A stretch of DNA of 64,000 nucleotides from Pseudomonas sp. stari2 (GTDB lineage Bacteria > Pseudomonadota > Gammaproteobacteria > Pseudomonadales > Pseudomonadaceae): positions 5,646,501-5,710,500 of the forward strand of contig NZ_CP099760.1 of assembly GCF_040760005.1 (NCBI RefSeq), written 5' to 3'. Positions 25,676 to 34,499 of the stretch are shown in pieces. Each line of letters starts with the position of its first letter. The stretch's first letter is position 1. Under the pieces are notes generated by a model, which had not been told where the DNA came from, made no database searches, and saw only the letters and a program-made list of their open reading frames with translations. Made by a program: the position numbers and the translations under genes.

Positions 25676-26434
25676 TCAGACGAAGGAATCGTCGTCATCG
25701 AAGAACGATGAGTTGTCATCGCTGTAGTCGGTGTCGCTGAAGCCACCCTGGTTGTTGCCCCAGGAGTCGTTGTTGGCCATGCGCTGATCATCGCCCCAAC
25801 CGTTGTTACCCTGATCGTTGACCTGGGCCGGCTCTTCCTTGATCACCTCAACGATTTCTTCCGGCTGCTGGTTGTGATGGAACAGGCTGCTGATGCCTTG
25901 TGCCAGCATCACGCCACCCGCCACACCGGCGGCGGTTTTCAGGGCGCCGCCGAGGAAGCTGCTACCGGCCGCCGGGGCCGCTGGTTGCTGGCCATAACCC
26001 GGTGGTGGCGCGCCGAAATTCTGTTGTGGCGCGGGAGCACCGAAGTTTTGCTGCGGAGCCGGTTCACGCCAGCCGCCAGTGGAGGCCGGGGCGCTCTGGG
26101 TCGGAGCCGGGCGCGGGCTGCTGCCACCGAAGATGCTCGACAGGAAACCGCCGCCGCTCGACGCCGGGGCTGCGCTTTGCGCCTTGGCCGATTGCAGTTC
26201 GGCCTGCAGTTGCTGGACCTGTTGAGTCAGTTGTTTGTTCTGTTCGTCGAGGCTCTTGATCGCGGCCTCCTGCACCAGAATCGCCTGGGTCATGAAATAG
26301 CCTGCGGCCGGCTGGCGCGTCAGGTGTTCCTTGATCCGCGCTTCAGCCAGTGCGTCGCGCGGGGCTGCCTCCGTTTCGGCCTGTTGCAGCCGGGAAAACA
26401 GTCCATCGATCAGGGTTTGCTCTTCGCTGTTCAT
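25676..26434 (-). CDS. DUF2076-family protein
   Basis: A 252-residue protein. The N-terminal 80 residues fit DUF2076 (LIDGLFSRLQQAE, then AGYFMTQAILVQEAAIKSL) and end in a probable coiled coil rich in Gln/Leu. The middle is Pro/Gln/Ala-rich with a short tandem repeat (APQQNFGAP twice). Then comes a hydrophobic Gly/Ala stretch (SFLGGALKTAAGVAGGVML) and a very acidic Asp/Asn-rich tail. DUF2076 proteins are described as periplasmic ligand-binding sensors in some species; the function here is unknown. Confidence 0.82.
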   Translation of the reverse strand: MNSEEQTLIDGLFSRLQQAETEAAPRDALAEARIKEHLTRQPAAGYFMTQAILVQEAAIKSLDEQNKQLTQQVQQLQAELQSAKAQSAAPASSGGGFLSSIFGGSSPRPAPTQSAPASTGGWREPAPQQNFGAPAPQQNFGAPPPGYGQQPAAPAAGSSFLGGALKTAAGVAGGVMLAQGISSLFHHNQQPEEIVEVIKEEPAQVNDQGNNGWGDDQRMANNDSWGNNQGGFSDTDYSDDNSSFFDDDDSFV

Positions 26435-26612
26435 GGCGACCTCGTAGATTGCCGGGGATAACGTTGCCCTCGTCCACGGTGGACAAGGTGCATCTCCGTA
26501 ATGGAGGCAGTGACAGAATGTTTCAATGATCTTTACCGAACGTTTACGTTTGTCCCCGGCGGCACATCATCGGTTAAAGTGGGCCACTGTTTTTGACCTG
26601 CGATACCGACTG

Positions 26613-27287
26613 ATGAATGCCTTCGATGTGCTGCGTGACTCACTGTATTTCTTTAAACGCAATCTGGCCCGGATCGTCCAGTTGTGCCTGCCGCTGGTGA
26701 TCTTCGAAGCCGCGTTGCAACAAGTGGTGGATCACGCCAGCGACCCGGACGGTTATTCGGCCATCAGTGTGATCGTCGGCCTGCTGGTCTACCCGCTGTA
26801 CACCGCCGCGCTGATCCTGTTTCTCGACGCCCGCACCCGTGGCGAATCCCCGCAAACCCTCGACTTGCTGGCGATGGCGGCGCGCCTGTGGCCGCGTTTT
26901 GCCGTGCTCACTGCGCTGAACACTTTGCTGATTCTGCTCGGTCTGTCCCTGTATTTCCTGCCAGGCCTATGGCTGATGGTCACCCTGGCCTTCGGTGAAT
27001 ACCTGCTGGTGCTGCGCGGCTATGGCCCGTTGCAGGCCATGAAGGAAAGCCTGCGCTTGAGCCGTGGGCATTTCCTGCGGATTCTGGTGTGCATCCTCTG
27101 TGTGATGGGGCCGTTGTGGCTGCTCAAAGGTCTGACCCTGCAGGTCTACCCCGATCCGCAGAATCCGTTGATCGCCATATTGATCGACAGTGGCCACAGC
27201 TTCCTGCAGCTGTTCACCAGCGTAGTGCTGTTCCGCCTGTTCATGTTGATCAGCGAATTGCCCGACAAACGTGACGGAATAGTCTGA
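26613..27287 (+). CDS. YciC-like inner-membrane protein
   Basis: A 224-residue protein with about five to six hydrophobic segments and no soluble domain. FFKRNLARIVQLCLPLVIFE at the start, an ALNTLLILLGLSLYFLPGLW segment (helix ending in a PG turn) and a final FRLFMLISELPD fit the YciC/UPF0259 family. The ATG at 26613 is preferred over an upstream in-frame ATG because the added residues are not hydrophobic or conserved-looking. Function unknown. The next gene follows after 73 bases in the same direction. Confidence 0.7.
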   Translation: MNAFDVLRDSLYFFKRNLARIVQLCLPLVIFEAALQQVVDHASDPDGYSAISVIVGLLVYPLYTAALILFLDARTRGESPQTLDLLAMAARLWPRFAVLTALNTLLILLGLSLYFLPGLWLMVTLAFGEYLLVLRGYGPLQAMKESLRLSRGHFLRILVCILCVMGPLWLLKGLTLQVYPDPQNPLIAILIDSGHSFLQLFTSVVLFRLFMLISELPDKRDGIV

Positions 27288-27360
27288 CCGCTCTGCGCTT
27301 GGGTGATGCGGGGGTCTCGGGTATGCTCGGGACCACTTCCGTATCGCTATAAGCCGAGCC

Positions 27361-28437
27361 ATGACCCGTCTACTGCGCTACATCCTGCTGCCTGTGCTGC
27401 TTGCCATCGCCCTGATCGGCGTGATGATTTTCAGCCTGACCTGGCGCCCCGACGCCCGGGAGACCCTGCCGGTCAGTTGCACCGGGCAGCCGCCGACGCT
27501 GGTGCCCGGCCAGGCGCTGAAGGTCATGACCTGGAACGTGCAATACCTGGCCGGCAAGCGCTACGTGTTCTGGAATGACCTGGCGCAAGGCGACGATGAA
27601 GCCCCGACCCCGGAAGACATGGCGTTCAGCCTCGACGAAGTGGCCCGGGTGATCCGCGACGAGCAGCCCGATGTGGTGCTGATCCAGGAACTGGATGACG
27701 GCGCCAAGACCAGCGACTATCAGAACCAGCTCAAGCTGTTGCAGGAACGCCTCACCGACCTCTATCCGTGCAGCGCCCATGCCTTCGACTGGAAGGCCGA
27801 TTTCGTCCCGGATCCGCATATCTTCGGCAGTGTCGGCCGGCAACTCGCGACCCTCAGCCGCTTTCGTATCGAACACGCCGAACGCCTGCAATTGCCGGTG
27901 CAGCCGCTGAATATCATCAGCCGCCAGTTCCAGCCGAAAAACGCCCTGCTCGCCACCACTCTGCCGTTCAGCAATGGCGGGCAACTGGTGGTGTTCAACA
28001 CCCATCTGGATCGCGCCATGCAGCCGGACGAAACCTTGCAGGCGCAAGTGACGGCGGTGGCCAAGGTTCTCGACAAACACGAAAGCCACGGCACGCCGTG
28101 GCTGATCGGAGGGGACTTCAACCTGTTGCCGCTCGGCCAGTACCGGCGCCTGCCCAGCGAACAGCGCACGCCCTACTCCGTGGACAGCGCGCTGCATCTG
28201 TTGTGGGACAAATACCCGATGATCCCGACCAACAACGAAGCCGGCGGCATCGACCGCGCCAAGTGGCTGACCCATTACCCCAACGACCCCGGCCTCAACG
28301 GCCCGGATCGCACGGTCGATTACCTGTTCTACAGCCCGAAGATCAAACGGGTCGAGGCCACCGTGCGTCAGGACGATACCTTGCGCATTTCCGATCATTT
28401 GCCGGTGATTGCGAAGTTCCTCCTGCCACCCAACTGA
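27361..28437 (+). CDS. endonuclease/exonuclease/phosphatase-family protein, membrane-anchored
   Basis: A 358-residue protein with an N-terminal hydrophobic anchor (residues about 5-28) and an EEP-fold catalytic domain. Signatures are KVMTWNVQYL (Asn), DVVLIQELDD (catalytic Glu), VVFNTHLD, LIGGDFNLLP (Asp, Asn) and the terminal ISDHLPVIAKF (Asp-His). Such outward-facing EEP enzymes may be phosphodiesterases or nucleases; the substrate is not known. Confidence 0.87.
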   Translation: MTRLLRYILLPVLLAIALIGVMIFSLTWRPDARETLPVSCTGQPPTLVPGQALKVMTWNVQYLAGKRYVFWNDLAQGDDEAPTPEDMAFSLDEVARVIRDEQPDVVLIQELDDGAKTSDYQNQLKLLQERLTDLYPCSAHAFDWKADFVPDPHIFGSVGRQLATLSRFRIEHAERLQLPVQPLNIISRQFQPKNALLATTLPFSNGGQLVVFNTHLDRAMQPDETLQAQVTAVAKVLDKHESHGTPWLIGGDFNLLPLGQYRRLPSEQRTPYSVDSALHLLWDKYPMIPTNNEAGGIDRAKWLTHYPNDPGLNGPDRTVDYLFYSPKIKRVEATVRQDDTLRISDHLPVIAKFLLPPN

Positions 28438-28450
28438 TTGCCGCCGTAAC

Positions 28451-29287
28451 TCAATGGGCCTCTTCGAGATCGTCGTGCAACAACCCGAAGATCTGCCGTT
28501 TCATGTCGATGAACGAGCGCTCCATCACCATGTCCAGCGTGCGTGGCCGCTCGATCGGCACGTCGAGAATCTGCTTGATCCGTCCCGGCCTCGCGCCCAT
28601 CACATACACCCGGTCGCCGAGCAGGATCGCCTCGTCGATGTCGTGGGTAACGAACAGCACGGTCTTCTTGCTGTTGCCCCACACCCGCAGCAACAGCTGT
28701 TGCATTTGCAGGCGGGTCTGGCTGTCGAGGGCGCCGAAGGGTTCGTCCATCAGCAAGATCTGCGGATCGTTGGCCAGCGCCCGGGCAATAGCCACCCGCT
28801 GCATCATGCCGCCGGACAACTGCTTGGCGTAGTTGTCGGCAAATCCCGACAGGCCGACTTCGTGCACATAGTGATCGACGATCTCCTTGCGTTTCGCTGC
28901 CGGCATGCCCCGGCGCTTGAGACCGAACTCGACGTTCTGCCGCACCGTCAGCCACGGGAACAGCGTGTAGCTCTGGAACACCATCCCGCGATCCGCGCCG
29001 GGGCCCTGCACTTGCTGGCCGCCGACGTAGATTTCGCCGGAGGTCGGCTCGGCGAGGCCGGCGGTGAGGTACAGCAGGCTCGACTTGCCGCAGCCCGACG
29101 GCCCGACCAGCACTGCAAATTGCTGATCCGGCACTTCGAACGACACTTCTTCCAGCGCAGTGAATGTACCGCCACCCGGTTTGCTGTAGCGCAGGCTGAC
29201 CTTGTCCACCTGCAACCTTGGCGCGGCGTGTGCCGGTGCGGCGACCGGCTCGATGAAACGACGGTTGGCAGCGGTTACTGAGCCCAT
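28451..29287 (-). CDS. ABC transporter ATP-binding protein, NitT/TauT type
   Basis: A 278-residue cytoplasmic ATPase. Walker A is GPSGCGKSS, the signature LSGGMMQR and Walker B ILLMDEPFGALD, followed by the switch His in VLFVTHDIDEA. It overlaps the permease gene by 13 bases and ends the SBP-permease-ATPase operon. The subfamily transports nitrate, sulfonates, taurine and related small anions or amines. Confidence 0.92.
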   Translation of the reverse strand: MGSVTAANRRFIEPVAAPAHAAPRLQVDKVSLRYSKPGGGTFTALEEVSFEVPDQQFAVLVGPSGCGKSSLLYLTAGLAEPTSGEIYVGGQQVQGPGADRGMVFQSYTLFPWLTVRQNVEFGLKRRGMPAAKRKEIVDHYVHEVGLSGFADNYAKQLSGGMMQRVAIARALANDPQILLMDEPFGALDSQTRLQMQQLLLRVWGNSKKTVLFVTHDIDEAILLGDRVYVMGARPGRIKQILDVPIERPRTLDMVMERSFIDMKRQIFGLLHDDLEEAH

Positions 29288-30078
29288 GCGGCAATCCTCA
29301 AACGCAAGAAGCGGAACAGTTGATCGGTGACCAGGCCCAACAGGCCGATGATCGCGATGGCGAGAAAAATCACATCGACCTGAAAGCCGCGCATGGCCTT
29401 GAGGCTCAAGTAGCCGAGGCCGCTGGACGCGGCGACCAGTTCGGCGACAACCAGATAGGTCCAGGCCCAGCCCATGGTCACCCGCAAGGTGTCGAGCACG
29501 CCGGGTAACGACGCCGGGGCGATCACATGCAGCACCGCGTCACGCCGGTTGGAGCCGAGGGTGTAGGAGGCGTTGATCAAGTCCTTGGAGATGCCTTTGG
29601 ACACGTCCGCAACCATCACCAGTTGCTGGAAGAACACACCGAAAATGATCACCGAGACCCGCTGCTCCAGACCGATGCCGATCCACAGGATGAACAGCGG
29701 CACGAACGAGGTCACCGGCAGGTAACGGATGAAGTTGACCAGCGGTTCGAGGAACGCCTGGACGATGCGGAAGCTGCCCATCAACAAGCCCAGCGGCACC
29801 GCCACCAGCGACGACACGATGAAACCGACCATCACCACTTCGACACTGGCCCAGACATGCTGGCCAAGAGTGCCGTCGCGGCTGAGGCGCACGGCGGCCT
29901 CAACTACCGCGCCGGGCGTCGGCAGGAACATCCCCGGCACGATGCCGCCGTAGGACAATCCGGCCCACAGGCCGACCAGCAACACCCAGGCCAGACCGCT
30001 GGCGCTCCACACCACCGGCACCGGCAATCCGGTCTTCGGCGTGATGCAGCGGCTCAGCCATGAATTGCGCTTGAACAT
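29275..30078 (-). CDS. ABC transporter permease, NitT/TauT type
   Basis: A 267-residue inner-membrane permease with about six hydrophobic segments and the EAA loop at about 185-215 (INASYTLGSNRRDAVLHVIA). Middle gene of the operon, 10 bases after the substrate-binding protein gene. Confidence 0.9.
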   Translation of the reverse strand: MFKRNSWLSRCITPKTGLPVPVVWSASGLAWVLLVGLWAGLSYGGIVPGMFLPTPGAVVEAAVRLSRDGTLGQHVWASVEVVMVGFIVSSLVAVPLGLLMGSFRIVQAFLEPLVNFIRYLPVTSFVPLFILWIGIGLEQRVSVIIFGVFFQQLVMVADVSKGISKDLINASYTLGSNRRDAVLHVIAPASLPGVLDTLRVTMGWAWTYLVVAELVAASSGLGYLSLKAMRGFQVDVIFLAIAIIGLLGLVTDQLFRFLRLRIAAWAQ

Positions 30079-30088
30079 GACCAGTCTC

Positions 30089-31066
30089 CTAGAGCGGGCT
30101 GACGAAACGGTTATCCACCAGATCGTCGTTGCTGACGTTGTAGGGCTTGCCCTGCAATTCGCTGGCGGTTTCGTTGGCCAGTTTGATCAGCGGTGCGCTG
30201 TCACCCGGCGCGCCCGGTTTGCCCAGCAGCTTCTCGCTCATGGCCTGATCGTAGAAGCGCACGCCTTGCGCGGCGGCGGCCAGTTCCTTCGGATCGGACA
30301 GGTAACCGCCGACGCCCTTGGCCATGATTTCGTAGGCCTTCTGTGGATGATCCTTGGTGTACTGCACCGCTTTGTAGAGACCAGCGACCAGCGCCTTGAC
30401 GTCTTCCGGCTGCTTCTCGATCACCGTGCAGTTGAGCGCCACCACATCGACGATCACGCCAGGCGTACTGCTGCTGTCGATCAGCACTTTGCCCTGCTGC
30501 TTGTCGCGCACCATCGACAGATGCGGCTCCCAGGTCACGGCGGCCGGCACGCGACCGGCGATGAACGCGGTGGCGGCATCGTCGGCGGTCATGTTCTGCA
30601 CGGTGATGTCGCTCATGCTCATGCCGTTCTTTTTCAGCAGGTACGAGAGCCAGAACTGCGAGGTCGACCCTTCGTTGACGGCCACGGCCTGGCCCTTGAG
30701 TTCTTGCAGGCTCTTCACGTTTTTGCCGACCAGCACGCCGTCGCCGCCATGGCTGTCATCCAGCGCGGCCACGGCCTTGAAGCAGAACTGCGGGCGGTAC
30801 TTGAGCACTTCGTCGATGGTCGAGGCCGAGCCGGACAATTGCCCGGACGCCTGGGCGGCCATGTACATCGACGCCTCTTCTACCACCGGCAATTCGACGG
30901 TCAGGCCGTTTTCCTTGAAGTAGCCCAGATCCTGGGCCAGATACAGGGTGCCGTAACCGACCCACGTGGTGTGGCCGATCGACAAGGTGCCGGCCTGGGC
31001 GGCGGTGACTGAAAGGGCGGAAATCGCCAGAGGACATGCAAGACGGGTAAACAAGGACTTGTTCAT
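30089..31066 (-). CDS. ABC transporter substrate-binding protein, NitT/TauT type
   Basis: A 325-residue periplasmic binding protein. It has a signal peptide (MNKSLFTRLACPLAISALSV followed by TAAQA). The mature part starts GTLSIGHTTWVGYGTLYLAQ, then the DLGYFKENGLTVEL typical of the NMT1/TauA family. First gene of its operon. The adjacent aminotransferase and aldehyde dehydrogenase suggest an amine or amino acid ligand, but nitrate/sulfonate-like ligands cannot be excluded. Confidence 0.9.
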   Translation of the reverse strand: MNKSLFTRLACPLAISALSVTAAQAGTLSIGHTTWVGYGTLYLAQDLGYFKENGLTVELPVVEEASMYMAAQASGQLSGSASTIDEVLKYRPQFCFKAVAALDDSHGGDGVLVGKNVKSLQELKGQAVAVNEGSTSQFWLSYLLKKNGMSMSDITVQNMTADDAATAFIAGRVPAAVTWEPHLSMVRDKQQGKVLIDSSSTPGVIVDVVALNCTVIEKQPEDVKALVAGLYKAVQYTKDHPQKAYEIMAKGVGGYLSDPKELAAAAQGVRFYDQAMSEKLLGKPGAPGDSAPLIKLANETASELQGKPYNVSNDDLVDNRFVSPL

Positions 31067-31364
31067 GGAGCACTCCCAACGCTGTTGATTTAGTTGTCAT
31101 GGGCAGTACGGCCAGCCGGGGTGTCGCGATTGCACGCTGCGGTCTCTGTCGGACTCTGGCGGGCAATGCCTTGGCTGGCGAAATCGATGTTGACCCAGGC
31201 TTGGCGTCAGGAAAACGAGGAAATAGTTAGACGCGAACGATGAAAAAACTGGGTAGTGCGCACCGCGAAAGGGCGCGTCGGGCGGGGACGCCCGAGGTGG
31301 GTGCAAAGCCAAAAAAAACCGCAGCCAAAGGCTGCGGTTTTTAGCGGTTCACGCTGTTGTCAGA
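31067..31364. other. intergenic region between ABC operon and aminotransferase gene
   Basis: Holds the terminator at 31311-31342 for the aminotransferase transcript and, on the minus strand, room for the ABC-operon promoter. No convincing gene, RNA or repeat beyond that. Confidence 0.6.
31311..31342 (-). terminator. rho-independent terminator of aldehyde dehydrogenase-aminotransferase operon
   Basis: On the minus strand: stem ACCGCAGCC / GGCTGCGGT with a short loop and an eight-base T run; it lies 22 bases past the aminotransferase stop. Confidence 0.88.
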
Positions 31365-32735
31365 TCAGAGCCGACCGTATTCCTGCGCCGTACGATCCAG
31401 CGCTTTCAAGGTCTTGCCCACCAGTTCATCTATCTCTTCACGGCTGGCAATCAACGCCGGCGCCATGATCATCCGCCCCAGTGTCGAGCGAATGATCACC
31501 CCCTCTTCAAAACCGATCGTGCGGCAGCGCCAGGCGATGTCGTTCTCATTGGCGAAGCGCTTGCGCGTGACCTTGTCTTCGGCCAGTTGCAACGCCGCGA
31601 CCATGCCCGTGCCCTGAATGTCGCCCACCAACGGGTGATTGCCGAACACCTCGCGCAGGCACTGTTGCAGGTACGGCCCGATGTCATCCTTGACCCGCGT
31701 CACCACGCCTTCATCGCGCAATGCCTTGAGGTTGGCAATCGCCACCGCCGCCGCCACCGGGTGCCCGGAATAGGTCAGGCCGTGAGCGAACACACCACCC
31801 TGTTCCACCAGCACGTCGGCCATTTTCTTCGACAGGATCAAACCACCCATCGGGATGTAACCGGAGGTCAAACCCTTGGCAATGGAAAGGGTGTCCGGCT
31901 CGAAACCGAAGTATTCGTGAGCGAACCATTCACCGGTACGACCGAAGCCGCCGATCACTTCATCGGCGCACAACAGCACGTCGTACTTGCGGCAGATGCG
32001 CTGGATTTCCGGCCAGTAGCTTTCCGGCGGGAAGATCATCCCGCCCGCGCCCTGAAACGGTTCGGCGATGAAGCCTGCGACCTTGTCGGCGCCCAGTTCG
32101 AGGATCTTCGCTTCCAGCTGCTGCGCCGCCCGCAGACCGAATTCCGCCGGGGTCAGGTTGCCTTCGTGGGCGAAAAAGTACGGCTCGTCGATGTGCGCGA
32201 TGTCGGGAATCATCCCGCCCATTTCGTGCATGAATTTCATGCCGCCGAGGGCCGTCGCCGCCAGGGTCGAACCGTGGTAACCGTTCCAGCGGCCGATCAT
32301 GATTTTCTTTTCGGGCTTGCCCAGCACCTGCCAGTAACGGCGCACGGTACGGATCAGCACCTCGTTGGCTTCGGAGCCGGAGTTGGTGTAGATCGCGTGG
32401 CTGTAGTGCCCCGGCAGCAGGCTGAACAGCAGCTCGGAGAGTTCGATCACCTGCGGGTGGGTGGTGTGGAAAAACATGTTGTAGTACGGCAACTGCTCCA
32501 GTTGCCGGCTCGCCGCCGCGTTCAGGTCCTTGCGACCGTAACCGAGGTTGGTGCACCACAGCCCGGACATGCCGTCGAGGTAGCGCCGACCGTCGTTGTC
32601 CCACAGGTGCAGACGATCACCGCGCACCATCACCCGTGGGCCTTCGTCGTTGAGGGCCTTCTGGTCGACGAACGCATGAATGTGGTGCGCTGCATCGGCG
32701 GCCTGATAGTCGCGGGTTTCACGTGAGGTGGTCAT
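31365..32735 (-). CDS. class III omega-aminotransferase (aspartate aminotransferase family, SpuC-like)
   Basis: PLP-dependent transaminase of 456 residues that moves the terminal amino group of a diamine or omega-amino acid, commonly to pyruvate. Key stretches are GLWCTNLGYGRKDL, YTNSGSEANEVLIRTVRRYW, GRWNGYHGSTLAATALGG, LCADEVIGGFGRTGEWF and the PLP lysine in SIAKGLTSGYIPMGG. It resembles polyamine transaminase SpuC. The ATG at 32735 has GGAGAT nine bases upstream. It follows the aldehyde dehydrogenase by 32 bases; together they would convert an amine to an acid. Confidence 0.88.
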   Translation of the reverse strand: MTTSRETRDYQAADAAHHIHAFVDQKALNDEGPRVMVRGDRLHLWDNDGRRYLDGMSGLWCTNLGYGRKDLNAAASRQLEQLPYYNMFFHTTHPQVIELSELLFSLLPGHYSHAIYTNSGSEANEVLIRTVRRYWQVLGKPEKKIMIGRWNGYHGSTLAATALGGMKFMHEMGGMIPDIAHIDEPYFFAHEGNLTPAEFGLRAAQQLEAKILELGADKVAGFIAEPFQGAGGMIFPPESYWPEIQRICRKYDVLLCADEVIGGFGRTGEWFAHEYFGFEPDTLSIAKGLTSGYIPMGGLILSKKMADVLVEQGGVFAHGLTYSGHPVAAAVAIANLKALRDEGVVTRVKDDIGPYLQQCLREVFGNHPLVGDIQGTGMVAALQLAEDKVTRKRFANENDIAWRCRTIGFEEGVIIRSTLGRMIMAPALIASREEIDELVGKTLKALDRTAQEYGRL

Positions 32736-32767
32736 CGCCGGATCTCCTTTTTTGTTGTGAGCGGCTG

Positions 32768-34261
32768 TCATGAGCGCAGTTGAAACCAGGTGGTTTTCAA
32801 CTGGGTGTATTTGTCGAACGAGTGCAGCGACAGATCGCGGCCGAAACCGGATTGTTTGCCGCCGCCGAACGGCACGGTCACGTCCAGCGCATCGACGCTG
32901 TTGACCGACACCGTACCGGCTCGCAATTGCCGCGCCACTCGATGTGCGCGGTGCAGATCGTCAGTCCACAGCGACGCCGCCAGACCGTAGACGCTGTCGT
33001 TGGCCAGTTGCAAGGCGTGGGCCTCGTCATCGAACGCAGTCACCGCCAGCACCGGGCCGAACACTTCCTCGCGAAACAGGGTCATGTGCGGCTGCACGTC
33101 GGTGAAAATCGTTGGCTGAACGAAGTTGCCCGAACCGTTGAAACTCAGTTGTCGACCGCCGCAGACGAGGGTGGCGCCCTCACGCTCGGCTTGATGAATG
33201 AAGCGCAGAATGCTTTCGGTCTGACGGCTGTCGACAATCGCCCCGGCCACACTCGCCGGGTCCAGCGGATCGCCCGGTTGCCAGCGTTCGGCCTGAGCTT
33301 TCAGACGCTCGACGAACTCGTCGTGAATCGAGCGCTCCACCAGCAACCGCGAGTTGGCCGAGCAGACTTCGCCCTGATTGAAAAAGATCCCGAACGCGGC
33401 TTTCTGCGCCGCCAGGTCCAGATCCTTACAGTCGGCGAACAGCAGATTGGCGCTCTTGCCGCCGCACTCCAGCCACACCTGCTTGAGGTTCGACTGCGCG
33501 GAGTACTGCATGAAATACTTGCCGACCTGCGTCGAGCCGGTGAACACCAGACAATCGACATCCGGGTGCAGGCCCAAGGCTTTGCCGGCCTGTTCGCCGA
33601 GCCCCGGCAGCACGTTCAGCACGCCGGCCGGCAACCCGGCTTCGAGCGCCAGCTCAGCCAGACGCAATGCGGAAAACGGTGATTGCTCGGCGGGTTTGAG
33701 GATCACCGAGTTGCCCGCCGCCAGCGCCGGTGCGAGTTTCCACGCGGCCATGTCCAGCGGGAAATTCCACGGCACCACGGCCGCGACCACGCCCAGCGCT
33801 TCGCGAGTGATGGTCGCCAGCACGTTCGAGGCGCTCGGCGCGACCTGATCGTAGAGCTTGTCGAGGCTTTCGGCGTACCAGCGGAACACCCCGGCGGCGC
33901 CCGGCACGTCGATGTTGTAAGCGTCCATCACCGGCTTGCCCATGTTCAGCGAATCGAGCAGCGCCAGCTCTTCGCGATGGGCCAGAATCAGATCCGCCAG
34001 ACGCAACAGCACTTGCTTGCGCTCGGTGGGCGAACGCCCGGCCCAGGTGCCGGCTTCGAACACCTGCCGCGCATTCTTCACTGCCGTGTCGACGTCTTCT
34101 TCCCCGCACGCGGCGACGTTGGCCAGCAACTGGCCGGTGGCCGGGTTGATCGCGGCAAAGGTCTGCCCCGACTGCGCCGCACGCAGTTTGCCGTCGATCA
34201 CGGCCTGGTACGGATAGCTCAACGCAGCGGCCTTGCGCTGCCAGTCTGCAAGTTCGAACAC
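32768..34261 (-). CDS. NAD(P)+ aldehyde dehydrogenase (PuuC/KauB-like)
   Basis: A 497-residue aldehyde dehydrogenase. The catalytic Cys is in FFNQGEVCSANSRLLVE and the general-base Glu in VWLECGGKSANLLF; VPWNFPLDMAAWKLAPALAA and VFTGSTQVGKYFM are cofactor and fold motifs. The GTG at 34261 is chosen because AAGGAG lies eight bases upstream and the protein then begins like PuuC; the open frame continues far upstream without a suitable start. First gene of the operon with the aminotransferase, divergent from a LysR gene. Likely oxidises an omega-aminoaldehyde. Confidence 0.88.
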   Translation of the reverse strand: MFELADWQRKAAALSYPYQAVIDGKLRAAQSGQTFAAINPATGQLLANVAACGEEDVDTAVKNARQVFEAGTWAGRSPTERKQVLLRLADLILAHREELALLDSLNMGKPVMDAYNIDVPGAAGVFRWYAESLDKLYDQVAPSASNVLATITREALGVVAAVVPWNFPLDMAAWKLAPALAAGNSVILKPAEQSPFSALRLAELALEAGLPAGVLNVLPGLGEQAGKALGLHPDVDCLVFTGSTQVGKYFMQYSAQSNLKQVWLECGGKSANLLFADCKDLDLAAQKAAFGIFFNQGEVCSANSRLLVERSIHDEFVERLKAQAERWQPGDPLDPASVAGAIVDSRQTESILRFIHQAEREGATLVCGGRQLSFNGSGNFVQPTIFTDVQPHMTLFREEVFGPVLAVTAFDDEAHALQLANDSVYGLAASLWTDDLHRAHRVARQLRAGTVSVNSVDALDVTVPFGGGKQSGFGRDLSLHSFDKYTQLKTTWFQLRS

Positions 34262-34420
34262 GGTGGATGCTCCTTGGACTTTTATTCTTTTATAAACAGC
34301 TTCTGTCGATAGTCGCTCAGGCCTGCGCGCGCTAAAACCAGTAAAAATGTCTTCGCAGACAATAAAAAAGGTAACCAGCCGACAGCCCCTTCGCGCGCGT
34401 ATGGGGCTATTGTTCGGGGA

Positions 34421-34455
34421 CAAAAAAACCGCCGACAGAACGGAGGCCGGCGGCT
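34421..34455 (-). terminator. minus-strand terminator upstream of aldehyde dehydrogenase
   Basis: On the minus strand CCGCCG and CGGCGG arms 13 bases apart, followed by seven T. It lies between the LysR start and the aldehyde dehydrogenase start, so it would stop minus-strand transcripts coming from inside the LysR gene. Confidence 0.65.
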
Positions 34456-34499
34456 TACAAATTGCTTGGATGTGAAATCCGTTCGCTTTGAGGTTCACC

